Positions 47,342 through 55,421 of a stretch of 64,000 bases of DNA are shown one piece after another. Origin of the DNA: a virus; IMG/VR virus record IMGVR_UViG_3300034073_005193, positions 1 to 64,000 of that record, one strand, 5' to 3'. The notes below the pieces were generated by a model. It had not been told where the DNA came from and did no database searches. It saw nothing but the letters and a program-made list of their open reading frames with translations. Made by a program: the position numbers and the translations under genes. Each line of letters starts with the position of its first letter. Position 1 is the stretch's first letter.

Positions 47342-47594
47342 AATGTCTGTACAAGCCTTGGCATCTCACATAGTATTGTATAAATCTCTTGGTTTATTTA
47401 GAGATTTTGCAATTAAATGTATGGAAGAGCTGGCTAAGAGAAAAGCTAATGGAGAAACTTTTGACTATGATTCTTTTATAAAAGAAGAATTGAATAAAAT
47501 TCCAAAGCTTAAAGAAGGCACGGGGGCGATGGATGCTTTTTCAATGATTAAATCTATTTCCAATGACGCTTCTATCTTGGGTAAGAAACAATGA
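47307..47594 (+). CDS. hypothetical protein, 95 aa
   Basis: No family is recognised. Entirely helical. A long overlap with the upstream gene and a four-base overlap with the next suggest tight coupling. Confidence 0.65.
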   Translation: MDLEEKIKLIPEMSVQALASHIVLYKSLGLFRDFAIKCMEELAKRKANGETFDYDSFIKEELNKIPKLKEGTGAMDAFSMIKSISNDASILGKKQ

Positions 47595-48010
47595 AATTAA
47601 TTGAAGGATTTTGTGAATATTTCTATGAGACATTTAAACCTGCAATGGACGCAGATTTTGAGAGGGGAAAATTTCCAATTGAATATGAAAACTCGAAAGT
47701 AATTGAGCATAAAATTTATAGTGCAGAATGGTCATTGCTACTTCAGCCTATAAAGATAAATGCTTTATTTATTGACCTGTCATATGAAGAGTTAAATTGG
47801 ATATTGTTATTAGAAAATAATAATTTTTCTTTTTTGTTTAAGTTTGTTGATGGAGAATATTCTATTTTAGACAAGTCAGGAAAATTAATGCCAGTAGAAT
47901 ATACCGCCTCCTTAGTTTCTAATTTTGAAAAAATGATCAATCTTGGATTTGGTTGGACCCCTCAAGAAAAATCTAATGAATTAATTAAAATTATTATTAA
48001 CAATATTTGA
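47591..48010 (+). CDS. hypothetical protein, 139 aa
   Basis: No family is recognised. It is alpha/beta with many aromatic residues; no signal or membrane segment. Coupled on both sides. Confidence 0.7.
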   Translation: MKLIEGFCEYFYETFKPAMDADFERGKFPIEYENSKVIEHKIYSAEWSLLLQPIKINALFIDLSYEELNWILLLENNNFSFLFKFVDGEYSILDKSGKLMPVEYTASLVSNFEKMINLGFGWTPQEKSNELIKIIINNI

Positions 48011-48021
48011 AAGGGCAGAAA

Positions 48022-48501
48022 ATGAATTATTTAAACGATTTTATGAATGAATGTATTTCTTCTGGTAGATCGTCCGTTCAAGACATTACAGAAGCAGCAA
48101 AGCAAAAAATTAAATATATTGAAATTGAAATTGAAAAAATAGATTCTTTAAAAAAAGAAGAAAAGGCTCTTAAATCTTTGTTGAAGCAATTGGGAGGTGA
48201 TACAGATAAAAACTTCGTAGAAAGAATTATCTTGTCTCAAGATTTTAACTTATTAAATTCTGATATAAAAAATATAAGTCATTCAATTATTGAATTTGTA
48301 AGTGAACATAATGATGTTTCTGTTCAGAATATTATTGAAGCAACTTCTGGTTTAGAAAATTCTAGACTGGTTTTAACTGCTTTAAAATGGTTAATTGATA
48401 ATAAAATAATTTCCAGAAATGAAAAATCTAGAAAAATATCTAGGGGCGAACAATGGGATTTAAAAGAAAAAAAACTCAATCTCATAAATTTAAAAAGTTA
48501 A
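48022..48501 (+). CDS. coiled-coil plus winged-helix-like protein, 159 aa
   Basis: Residues 15-65 are a coiled coil; residues 85-145 resemble a winged helix (VSVQNIIEATSGLENSRLV, then LKWLIDNKIISR). I chose the ATG at 48022 over the TTG at 48007. It could be a DNA-binding regulator; it lies upstream of the HU-like gene and overlaps it. Confidence 0.65.
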   Translation: MNYLNDFMNECISSGRSSVQDITEAAKQKIKYIEIEIEKIDSLKKEEKALKSLLKQLGGDTDKNFVERIILSQDFNLLNSDIKNISHSIIEFVSEHNDVSVQNIIEATSGLENSRLVLTALKWLIDNKIISRNEKSRKISRGEQWDLKEKKLNLINLKS

Positions 48502-48821
48502 GAACTAAAAAAAAGAAAAAACCAATATATTCTTTCTTAAGAAAAGAATATACAATTAATCCAGAAATAATTATGAATAATGTTTGGGCAAGGATGGGAA
48601 AGTCTTTAGACCAAAGAATGCTTCATGATATTTATAAAATTATAGATGAATTTTTATTTGAAAAATTAGCATATGAAAAAAAATGCACTGTACAAGGATT
48701 CGGGTCTTTACAGCTAGTGGAAGAGCCTTATATTAAGGCTAATGGCGATCCAGAGATCAGAATTGATTTTATTCCAGATTTAAAATTAAAAGAAAAAATT
48801 AAATTATTAAAAAGGAGATAG
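48453..48821 (+). CDS. HU/IHF-like DNA-binding protein with basic N-terminal tail
   Basis: Residues 35-122 match the HU/IHF fold: two helices (MGKSLDQRMLHDIYKIIDEFLF split around 55), then VQGFGSLQL, the conserved GFG turn, and a beta arm leading to a C-terminal helix with lysines. It is preceded by a Lys/Arg-rich tail of about 30 residues not found in plain HU. Likely role: compaction of phage or host DNA. AGGGG precedes the ATG. Confidence 0.75.
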   Translation: MGFKRKKTQSHKFKKLRTKKKKKPIYSFLRKEYTINPEIIMNNVWARMGKSLDQRMLHDIYKIIDEFLFEKLAYEKKCTVQGFGSLQLVEEPYIKANGDPEIRIDFIPDLKLKEKIKLLKRR

Positions 48822-48823
48822 TT

Positions 48824-49285
48824 ATGTCGCGAGGAAGAAAAGAAGGATCTGTTTCAGGTAAACGACCTATATTTTGGGTATGTATTTCTAATTCTAGTGA
48901 ATTAATTGTAGAAAAAATTTATTCTCCATCAGATGCTTCCGATGAAGATATTAAAAATTTTACAGACGAAATGGCTGCTAAAATATATTTTAATCTTCAC
49001 GGAGAAGAGCCAGAGCGCATCATTGGTCCATGTTATGATGTTAAATCATTGAAAATATCTTCTAACAATGAAGAAAAAGAAGAAGTTTTTAACTTGAAAA
49101 AGCTAAAAATATCTTCGACATTGGGTCCCGCGACATATAATGGTTGGAAGGGAACGGTTTTTGAAATAGCTGGAAAATCGGACGAAGTTTTATTTATAGC
49201 CTCTGAAAGAGCGGATTCTAATATGAATAAAATTTTACCAAGTGCAACTCCTGTTAAAAAAGAATTAATTAAATTTTTAATGTAA
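48824..49285 (+). CDS. hypothetical protein, 153 aa
   Basis: No family is recognised. The basic start MSRGRKEGSVSGKRP is followed by a beta-rich domain; the middle is acidic (NNEEKEE). AAGGAG precedes the ATG (48813-48818). It is in the HU-DksA-ClpP run. Confidence 0.7.
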   Translation: MSRGRKEGSVSGKRPIFWVCISNSSELIVEKIYSPSDASDEDIKNFTDEMAAKIYFNLHGEEPERIIGPCYDVKSLKISSNNEEKEEVFNLKKLKISSTLGPATYNGWKGTVFEIAGKSDEVLFIASERADSNMNKILPSATPVKKELIKFLM

Positions 49286-49340
49286 TAGTTAAATATTAAT
49301 CAAAGAATAATAATATTAACAAAACTAAGGTATTAGGATT

Positions 49341-49703
49341 ATGATGAGTCTTTCAAAAGAAAAGTTAATTAAATTTAAAGAGTTTTTTATGATTGAGCAT
49401 GAAAAAATTGTAAAGAATTCGGCAGCAAGATCTTTGGACGAAACAGACGTTGGAGGAGATGAAGCCGATATAGTTTCTTTAGGTCAAATTAAAAATTTGG
49501 CTGAATCTCTTTCTGCAAGAGATAAGGCTGCGCTTAATCGCATTGAAAACTCTCTAATAAAGATTGCTAAAGGTACTTTTGGTCAATGTGAAGAATGCGA
49601 AGAGCTTATTTCGGAAGCAAGATTAAAAGCAATTCCTGATTGTTCTTTTTGCATTTCTTGTGCAGAGCAATATGAATTAAATGTAAAAAGGGGAATGGCT
49701 TGA
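49341..49703 (+). CDS. DksA/TraR-type zinc-finger regulator
   Basis: A coiled-coil N-terminal half with an acidic tip (residues 30-45, DETDVGGDEAD) is followed by the zinc finger GQCEECEELI...CSFCISC. This matches the DksA/TraR layout: the coiled coil enters the RNA polymerase secondary channel and the acidic tip acts near the active site. The protein (120 residues) lies between DksA (151) and TraR (73) in size. It could adjust host transcription without ppGpp. It is next to clpP. Confidence 0.88.
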   Translation: MMSLSKEKLIKFKEFFMIEHEKIVKNSAARSLDETDVGGDEADIVSLGQIKNLAESLSARDKAALNRIENSLIKIAKGTFGQCEECEELISEARLKAIPDCSFCISCAEQYELNVKRGMA

Positions 49704-49717
49704 GCTAGGAGCCTGTT

Positions 49718-50314
49718 ATGGACGATGAATTTCAATTGGGACCTCATAGGTTAGACGCTGAAATATATAAAAATTTATTTGAAAGCCGTTCAATTTTCCT
49801 ATTAGGAGATATTCACGTTCAATCCGCTGCTAATCTAGCGGCTCAATTGTTATGGCTCAATGCAATCAAGCAAGATGAGATTACTGTTTATATCAATTCT
49901 CAAGGAGGTGATATTGATAGTGGTCTTTTTACAATTTACGATACTATTCAATGGATAACCTCTCCAGTATCTACCGTTTGTATTGGAGAGGCTTATTCTA
50001 GTGCAGGCTACATATTAGCCTCTGGTTCTAGAGGAAAGAGATACGCCTATCCTCATTCTAAAATTATGATTCATGGGGTACAAACTTCTGAGCTATCTGG
50101 AACTCAAGAGGAAATTGAGGCTGAAAGCAAAAGAATAAAATTATTAAATCAATCTTTAATGGAAGTGATGGCAAGGCATTCAAAGCAATCTTTTTCCAAA
50201 GTTAAAAGAGATTTTAAAAAAGATAAATATTTTACAGCAGAAGAAGCTTTAAAATACGGTCTAATTGATGAAGTTATTGAGCCTACAAAAAAGATTCCAC
50301 CTCTAAAAAGATAG
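49718..50314 (+). CDS. clpP: ClpP-type serine protease
   Basis: Catalytic residues: Ser94 in GEAYSSAG, His119 in KIMIHG, and Asp169 in KKDKYFTAEEA, in the same order and spacing as ClpP. YINSQGGDIDSG (58-69) is the conserved oxyanion and substrate segment. At 198 residues it is full length. It forms barrels that degrade proteins fed by ClpX/ClpA-type ATPases; none is seen here, so host ones may serve. In phages, ClpP-like enzymes also mature heads, but no capsid genes are near. Confidence 0.92.
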   Translation: MDDEFQLGPHRLDAEIYKNLFESRSIFLLGDIHVQSAANLAAQLLWLNAIKQDEITVYINSQGGDIDSGLFTIYDTIQWITSPVSTVCIGEAYSSAGYILASGSRGKRYAYPHSKIMIHGVQTSELSGTQEEIEAESKRIKLLNQSLMEVMARHSKQSFSKVKRDFKKDKYFTAEEALKYGLIDEVIEPTKKIPPLKR

Positions 50315-50333
50315 AATATTTTGCTATAATGAC

Positions 50334-51983
50334 ATGGATAAATTAGCCAGAAAAAAATCATCCGATCCAAAGCAAGAAGCTTTGCGTCAAGAAAAACAGG
50401 ATTGGAATGAGCAAACAAGTGAATTAATTAGCGAGCTTATTTCTTTAAAGCGTGGATTAAATGGAAAAGGAGACTCTTCAGAGGGGTTGCCTCCTTCTTC
50501 TATTAAAGACCCAATTCCGCCTCAAATAGGAGCTTATTTAAATGAGGTAGCCTCTAGCGCAGCCAAAGTAATAGAAGAGGCTCGCAACATTATTAACAAG
50601 CAAGAAAACTACTCTTCTTCTAGAAAAAAAAGAAGCATGTCAAAGGAAGAAGAGGAAATAATTAAATTGGCGGGATTTATTTCTGAGGCTTCGTGGGCAG
50701 GCTCTCGCCTTCTGGCTAGATATTGGACATTGAGAAATTTACCAGAAAAACAAAAAGCCTTTGTTTTGGATTTAATGTATTCATTAACAGATATTAATGA
50801 TAAATTAAAAATTTTTGAAGAAAAATTAATAGAGCCCAATCAAAAAAGCTTAGCAAAAGCTTTTATAGATAGCTTGGCAGTATTATCCTTGTATAGGAAT
50901 AATATTCTTAACAAAACCAATTATTTTTTAGGTAGACCTGCATTACCAAATATTAGTCACAGTGAGAGACCAGAAAAACCAGAAAAACCAGAAAAACCAG
51001 AAAAACCAGCTCGGCAGCAAGCACTTACAGATGAATCTAAAAGAAGTGTAGAAGAAAATCTATCAGCTGCGCAGCAGAAGGAAAAGGATGAGGCAAAACA
51101 AACTTTTCTTAAAATGGATGCGGATTTGGGATATGCAGAAAGATTAAATAAATTTACAAAAGAAATAAAAGGTAAGACAATACTAGTTTCAAAAAAAGGA
51201 ACTCCTGATGATTTCAATAAAAAATTGCAAGCAATAATTGCTGAAAGAGACAAAATTAAATCAAGTATTTCTAGGCGACAACCCATGTATAATATAATTC
51301 TTTCTATTGGGTCATTTAAAAACCAATATGAGTCATTAATTAGTTATTTTATACAAGATTTTTCTATTAATGGAACCGAAGAAGACGCATGGGACTCTTT
51401 AGGCAAAGACACATCAAAAACTCCATTTAACGAAATGGAATATGAAATTGATCCTGTTTTGAATTCAACTACATTTGCTAATATTTATATGAAGCTTCCA
51501 CTTTCTTCTGATGCGTTTGCTACGATTAACATGGATATTGATGAAGAAGAAGGTGCGCCAGAAAGTAATGAGTCAAATAAAAATACAGAAGATAGTCGGC
51601 AATTGAGTCTTTTCGTTAGCGATGGCTCATCTTTTGTTAAAGACGCGGGTTTCTTCAGAAGATTTATTAGAGAAAAAATTTTACAATTTAAAACACCAAC
51701 AGCAACAGAAATTGAACAAAAAAGAGCACTTCAAGCATCAAAAGACTTGAGAGTTTCAATAGATTCTTTTTTAGATTTATTAGAAAATTCAAATACGTCT
51801 ATAAATTCTATTATAGAAGAATTAAATCAATTAACTAAAAATTTTAAACTTCTTGGTTCTATTATGAGGAATCTCGGAGAATCATTTAGAATCCTATCTT
51901 GGGGAGAAGGTGTTAAAGAAATTTCAAAAGAAGAAATGACCGCCTATGATAGAGTTTTGAACTCCATACCGGATAAAATTTAA
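50334..51983 (+). CDS. large helical protein with EKP repeat, 549 aa
   Basis: No family is recognised. It is mostly helical and charged. Near residue 213 a Pro-rich linker contains four EKP units encoded by a perfect nine-base tandem repeat. A central globular part and C-terminal coiled-coil helices (about 450-520) follow. The size and helicity fit a structural or scaffold protein, but this is not certain. Confidence 0.75.
   Translation: MDKLARKKSSDPKQEALRQEKQDWNEQTSELISELISLKRGLNGKGDSSEGLPPSSIKDPIPPQIGAYLNEVASSAAKVIEEARNIINKQENYSSSRKKRSMSKEEEEIIKLAGFISEASWAGSRLLARYWTLRNLPEKQKAFVLDLMYSLTDINDKLKIFEEKLIEPNQKSLAKAFIDSLAVLSLYRNNILNKTNYFLGRPALPNISHSERPEKPEKPEKPEKPARQQALTDESKRSVEENLSAAQQKEKDEAKQTFLKMDADLGYAERLNKFTKEIKGKTILVSKKGTPDDFNKKLQAIIAERDKIKSSISRRQPMYNIILSIGSFKNQYESLISYFIQDFSINGTEEDAWDSLGKDTSKTPFNEMEYEIDPVLNSTTFANIYMKLPLSSDAFATINMDIDEEEGAPESNESNKNTEDSRQLSLFVSDGSSFVKDAGFFRRFIREKILQFKTPTATEIEQKRALQASKDLRVSIDSFLDLLENSNTSINSIIEELNQLTKNFKLLGSIMRNLGESFRILSWGEGVKEISKEEMTAYDRVLNSIPDKI
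50970..51005 (+). repeat. perfect nine-base tandem repeat, four copies
   Basis: The unit CCAGAAAAA occurs four times in a row and encodes the EKP repeats of the protein at 50334. Such a run can change length by slippage without shifting the frame. Confidence 0.9.
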
Positions 51984-51985
51984 TT

Positions 51986-52378
51986 ATGGATTTAATTATT
52001 ATAGGTAAATATAAGTTCCCAGTGGAGATAGCATTATCTGCCGAGGAGCAATCTAGGGGATTAATGAATTGTTATGAGCCTAAAATTATGGCTTTTCCAG
52101 GAAAGAAATCAATTAAAAGCTTTTGGATGAAGAATACTCCTATGCCTTTGGACTTGATCTTTGCCTGCGATGGAGCTATAGTAGATCGCAAAAAGGGATC
52201 GCCTTTTTCTCTTGGAAATATTTCATCCGATTATGAATCTGACTTAATAGTAGAGTTTCCAAGAGGAGTATTAGACCATTTTCCAATTAACATTGGCGAT
52301 GATATTTGCTTAAATTATTCTATAAAAACTATTGCTAAAAAATTCAATTTTACCCTAAACAAATTAGGAGATTTATGA
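51986..52378 (+). CDS. DUF192-family protein
   Basis: It matches DUF192: RGLMNC near 24-29, KSFWMKNTPMPLDLIFACDG near 44-63, and the later VEFPRGVLDHFPINIGDDI. The family occurs widely in bacteria and archaea and its function is not settled. At 130 residues it is a single domain without signal peptide, unlike many bacterial members that are exported. Confidence 0.85.
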   Translation: MDLIIIGKYKFPVEIALSAEEQSRGLMNCYEPKIMAFPGKKSIKSFWMKNTPMPLDLIFACDGAIVDRKKGSPFSLGNISSDYESDLIVEFPRGVLDHFPINIGDDICLNYSIKTIAKKFNFTLNKLGDL

Positions 52379-52381
52379 TTT

Positions 52382-53773
52382 ATGGATGTCATTCAAGAAA
52401 TTTCTCAAAATGCCGACAATTTATCTGAAAAAGATTTATCTTGGATAATTCCCAAAATAAATGATAAATATAATTATGTTATAAAAAATTTCTCTGTTGC
52501 CGCCAAACAGAATAATGAGATCTCCAAGGCAGCTTTTCAAGCTGCCGCACACCAGGCTTTAGAGAAAGCAATTAACACTTTTCTTTTTAAAAAGCAGCAC
52601 TGGAAGAAAAAATATAATTTACATTATTATCTTATTAAGACTTTATCAAATTTAAAATCAGAAAAATTAATTGAAAATTCAGGAACGGAAAATGTTAATC
52701 TGCCTATCTGCCCGCTTTGCAAGAGCGAGGGATATAAAGAATTTTTAGAGAGCAATGATAATTTTTATCATTGTAAAAGATGCTCTAACCTTCTTGAAAA
52801 TATGGAGCATTCAAATCTTAAATATGAATTAAGAAAAATATTTAGCAGTCACTCTAAAAAAGGAGTTAGATGCCCGGACTGTAAAGGTTGGGCTCCAGAT
52901 TCTGCATTTGACGGTGGAATCTTTCCCTGTCTATATAATTGTGGTTTTATTGGAAATTATAATGAATATTATTCAGGAGCACATCCTGTATCTTTAACTT
53001 TTCGAAAAATTAAATCATTGAATGAAAATCTTGACGATGATTTTTCTTTAGAAAAAGTTTTAAACTCCTCGTCAATTACAGAACAAGAAGAACTAATCTT
53101 CAATGAAGATCTTGAAAATCAATATAAGTTAGTCAAAGAAGTATTATTTCAACAACAAAAATCTCTTAATAATACCGCTACATCTGCCACTATTATTCAA
53201 AAGCAATTAATGTACCAAGCATTCATTAATTGCTTAGAGATGTTTCCATATGAAATGACTCTCTATTTGGCTCATCAAAAAAATGTTTCTAAAGAACCTC
53301 TCCAATGTAAAATATTTCAAGAATATGCAGATTTAATGTTAAACTATATGCCATTTAGTATTGTTAAAGGAAAAAATAAATTTGAAATTTTAGATCCTTG
53401 CGATCCCAAAGCTTCTTTGTTTCTTGGAATTTCTGAATATTCTTCTGTGGTTAGCAGAGATGGCTGCATCCCGAATGAGACTAAAGAAAATTATATTGGC
53501 GGTAAACAGGTTAAAGATTATGGTCCCTGTTTTCTTGGTAAATTAATTTCTGTTACGTCAGATGGTATAGATGTTACAGAATCTGTTAAATATTATACTT
53601 TTAATGAAATTAAAACTTCCCTACCTGAAAACACGGAAGTTGAAGTAAAACACTTTAGAATCGCTTCCCATTACGAAATGCACTCTTTGGTCTTTCTTCA
53701 AAGAATTCGAAGGTCTGTAGTGGATAAGGTTTATTTTGTCTTAAATAAAGAAAAAAGAAAGGTTAGATCATGA
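52382..53773 (+). CDS. protein with two zinc ribbons, 463 aa
   Basis: Residues 108-140 (CPLC ... CKRC) and 162-190 (CPDC ... CLYNCG) form two zinc ribbons. The N-terminal helices (AAFQAAAHQALEKAINTF, then KKYNLHYYLIKTL) recall sigma region 2 in outline, but the key residues are not convincing. The C-terminal 230 residues are unknown. It may be a transcription factor or nucleic-acid-processing protein; this is inference. Confidence 0.7.
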   Translation: MDVIQEISQNADNLSEKDLSWIIPKINDKYNYVIKNFSVAAKQNNEISKAAFQAAAHQALEKAINTFLFKKQHWKKKYNLHYYLIKTLSNLKSEKLIENSGTENVNLPICPLCKSEGYKEFLESNDNFYHCKRCSNLLENMEHSNLKYELRKIFSSHSKKGVRCPDCKGWAPDSAFDGGIFPCLYNCGFIGNYNEYYSGAHPVSLTFRKIKSLNENLDDDFSLEKVLNSSSITEQEELIFNEDLENQYKLVKEVLFQQQKSLNNTATSATIIQKQLMYQAFINCLEMFPYEMTLYLAHQKNVSKEPLQCKIFQEYADLMLNYMPFSIVKGKNKFEILDPCDPKASLFLGISEYSSVVSRDGCIPNETKENYIGGKQVKDYGPCFLGKLISVTSDGIDVTESVKYYTFNEIKTSLPENTEVEVKHFRIASHYEMHSLVFLQRIRRSVVDKVYFVLNKEKRKVRS

Positions 53774-54207
53774 AAAATTTTGATTTAAATGAATTATTAA
53801 GTTCTTCTATGAAGAACATGGCTGCTAATTATAAAACAGAGGCTCCAACTTGGTTTATGCCAGGTCAGCTTTCTTTTAATGCATCAGAAAGCTTATCTCT
53901 TTTTCATTGTTTAGAATCTCAGATGATTCAGTTTGCCATTTTTCATGGAAAAACTGTGCATAGATTTTATATTTATTTACCAGAAGATAAATACGAATTA
54001 TCTAATTTAGATGACGTAGTTAAAGTTATTAATGCTGAAGAAAAATCTTTGAAGCTTGTATATAGAGGAGAATCTTGTTTATTGTTCATCTCCCAAGATA
54101 ATATGTTATTTTTTGATTCAAATCTAGATAAAATTGAAGTAGCTTCTTTTACTGGTACAAAATTAGCCTCTTTAAAAAACAATTTAAAATCTTTGAGTAA
54201 AAAATGA
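53770..54207 (+). CDS. hypothetical protein, 145 aa
   Basis: No family is recognised. A helical N-terminus, then a beta-rich part. It is coupled by ATGA overlaps to both neighbours. Confidence 0.7.
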   Translation: MKNFDLNELLSSSMKNMAANYKTEAPTWFMPGQLSFNASESLSLFHCLESQMIQFAIFHGKTVHRFYIYLPEDKYELSNLDDVVKVINAEEKSLKLVYRGESCLLFISQDNMLFFDSNLDKIEVASFTGTKLASLKNNLKSLSKK

Positions 54208-55034
54208 GTAAGTGGAGACCTTCCGACAATTGCATTTATGTCATACCAGACATTCACGGCGCCGTTGATTTGTTAGAAAAGTGTTTAGTTAGAATTTTGC
54301 CACTAAGAAATAAGAATGGAAAAAAAGATAAAATAATTTTTTTAGGAGATTATATAGACCGGCACGAAGATTCTTGCTTGGTTATTGATGTTTTAATTGA
54401 ATTAAAGAAAAAATACCCAGACCAAGTAATATGTTTAAAGGGAAATCATGAACATATGCTATTGATGGGTTTAGAAATGTATCCTAATTATTTACCATTT
54501 GAATACTCTTCACAGTGGAAGATGTGGCTGCATAATGGTGGTGACGATACTCTTAGAGGATATTTAAAAAATAATAAAAACAATTTAATGTTATCAAGTG
54601 TAAATTCTCTGGCAGTTAGAAAATTTAATATTATTCCTGATGAGCACTTAGAGTTTATGATGAACTGTCTTGATTTTTATGAAACAGAAAACTTTTCTTT
54701 TATTCATGGAGGTGGAAATCCGCAACTGCCATGGAGCAAGCACTCTCCGGAAGTTATTTATTGGGACAGGAAACTTTTTGAATTCGTTAAGCATTCAATG
54801 GCGTATAACGAGCCTGTCCCATGGAATAAAACTATAATAACCGGTCATAATGGACCGGTTCCACTATTTCATGATAAATTTATGATGCTTGATGCGGGAA
54901 GCCCTAAAAGACTTTTAATTTTAGAAGCTAATTCAAGGGAAGCATTTATAGCAGAAAATGACAAATCAAAATTATTAAAATTTTCTACTTCCAATAGCAT
55001 TGTAAAAAGAAGCCCTTTTCGCAGAAACTCTTAG
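54204..55034 (+). CDS. calcineurin-like metallophosphoesterase 2 (Ser/Thr phosphatase type)
   Basis: Motifs: PDIHGAVD (15-22), LGDYIDRHED (47-56), KGNHEHM (79-85), IHGGGN and TGHNGPVP. The DYIDR form is that of lambda-type bacterial/phage protein phosphatases. It may reverse protein phosphorylation in infected cells or hydrolyse Ap4A. The 3' end overlaps the convergent gene by 60 bases. Confidence 0.88.
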   Translation: MSKWRPSDNCIYVIPDIHGAVDLLEKCLVRILPLRNKNGKKDKIIFLGDYIDRHEDSCLVIDVLIELKKKYPDQVICLKGNHEHMLLMGLEMYPNYLPFEYSSQWKMWLHNGGDDTLRGYLKNNKNNLMLSSVNSLAVRKFNIIPDEHLEFMMNCLDFYETENFSFIHGGGNPQLPWSKHSPEVIYWDRKLFEFVKHSMAYNEPVPWNKTIITGHNGPVPLFHDKFMMLDAGSPKRLLILEANSREAFIAENDKSKLLKFSTSNSIVKRSPFRRNS

Positions 55035-55397
55035 GTCTTTTACTACTGAGGGATAAAGATCGGCAAGCTCTTCAAATAATTTCCATTGCTTCTTAAGTAA
55101 AATATAGCAAGAATAGTAAGAGTTTTGAGCTAAAGCATTGTAATATTTGTCTTCAGCTCCTTTTAGATGCCCAGGCATATAAACTTGGCAAAATAAAATC
55201 CAATCTCCCAATGATTGATATAAATGAAAATTATAATTATTTTGAGCTTCAATATATTTTAAAGTTAAACTATTATTAGAATAATTTTCTAGTTTGTTAG
55301 AATTTATTAATAGATTTAATAGATAAGAATTCAACTCATTGCTATAAGCAAGTTTGTCGATCGTTGGCTTGAAATATTTCATTAATATTTCATCCAT
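54975..55397 (-). CDS. hypothetical protein, 140 aa
   Basis: No family is recognised. It is helical, rich in Asn, Tyr and Leu, with a basic C-terminus. I chose MDEILMKYF (55397) over the more upstream MNFFLYYY (55421). It is a lone minus-strand gene that overlaps the phosphatase end by 60 bases. Confidence 0.65.
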   Translation of the reverse strand: MDEILMKYFKPTIDKLAYSNELNSYLLNLLINSNKLENYSNNSLTLKYIEAQNNYNFHLYQSLGDWILFCQVYMPGHLKGAEDKYYNALAQNSYYSCYILLKKQWKLFEELADLYPSVVKDLRVSAKRASFYNAIGSRKF

Positions 55398-55421
55398 ATA
55401 ATAATATAGGAAAAAATTCAT

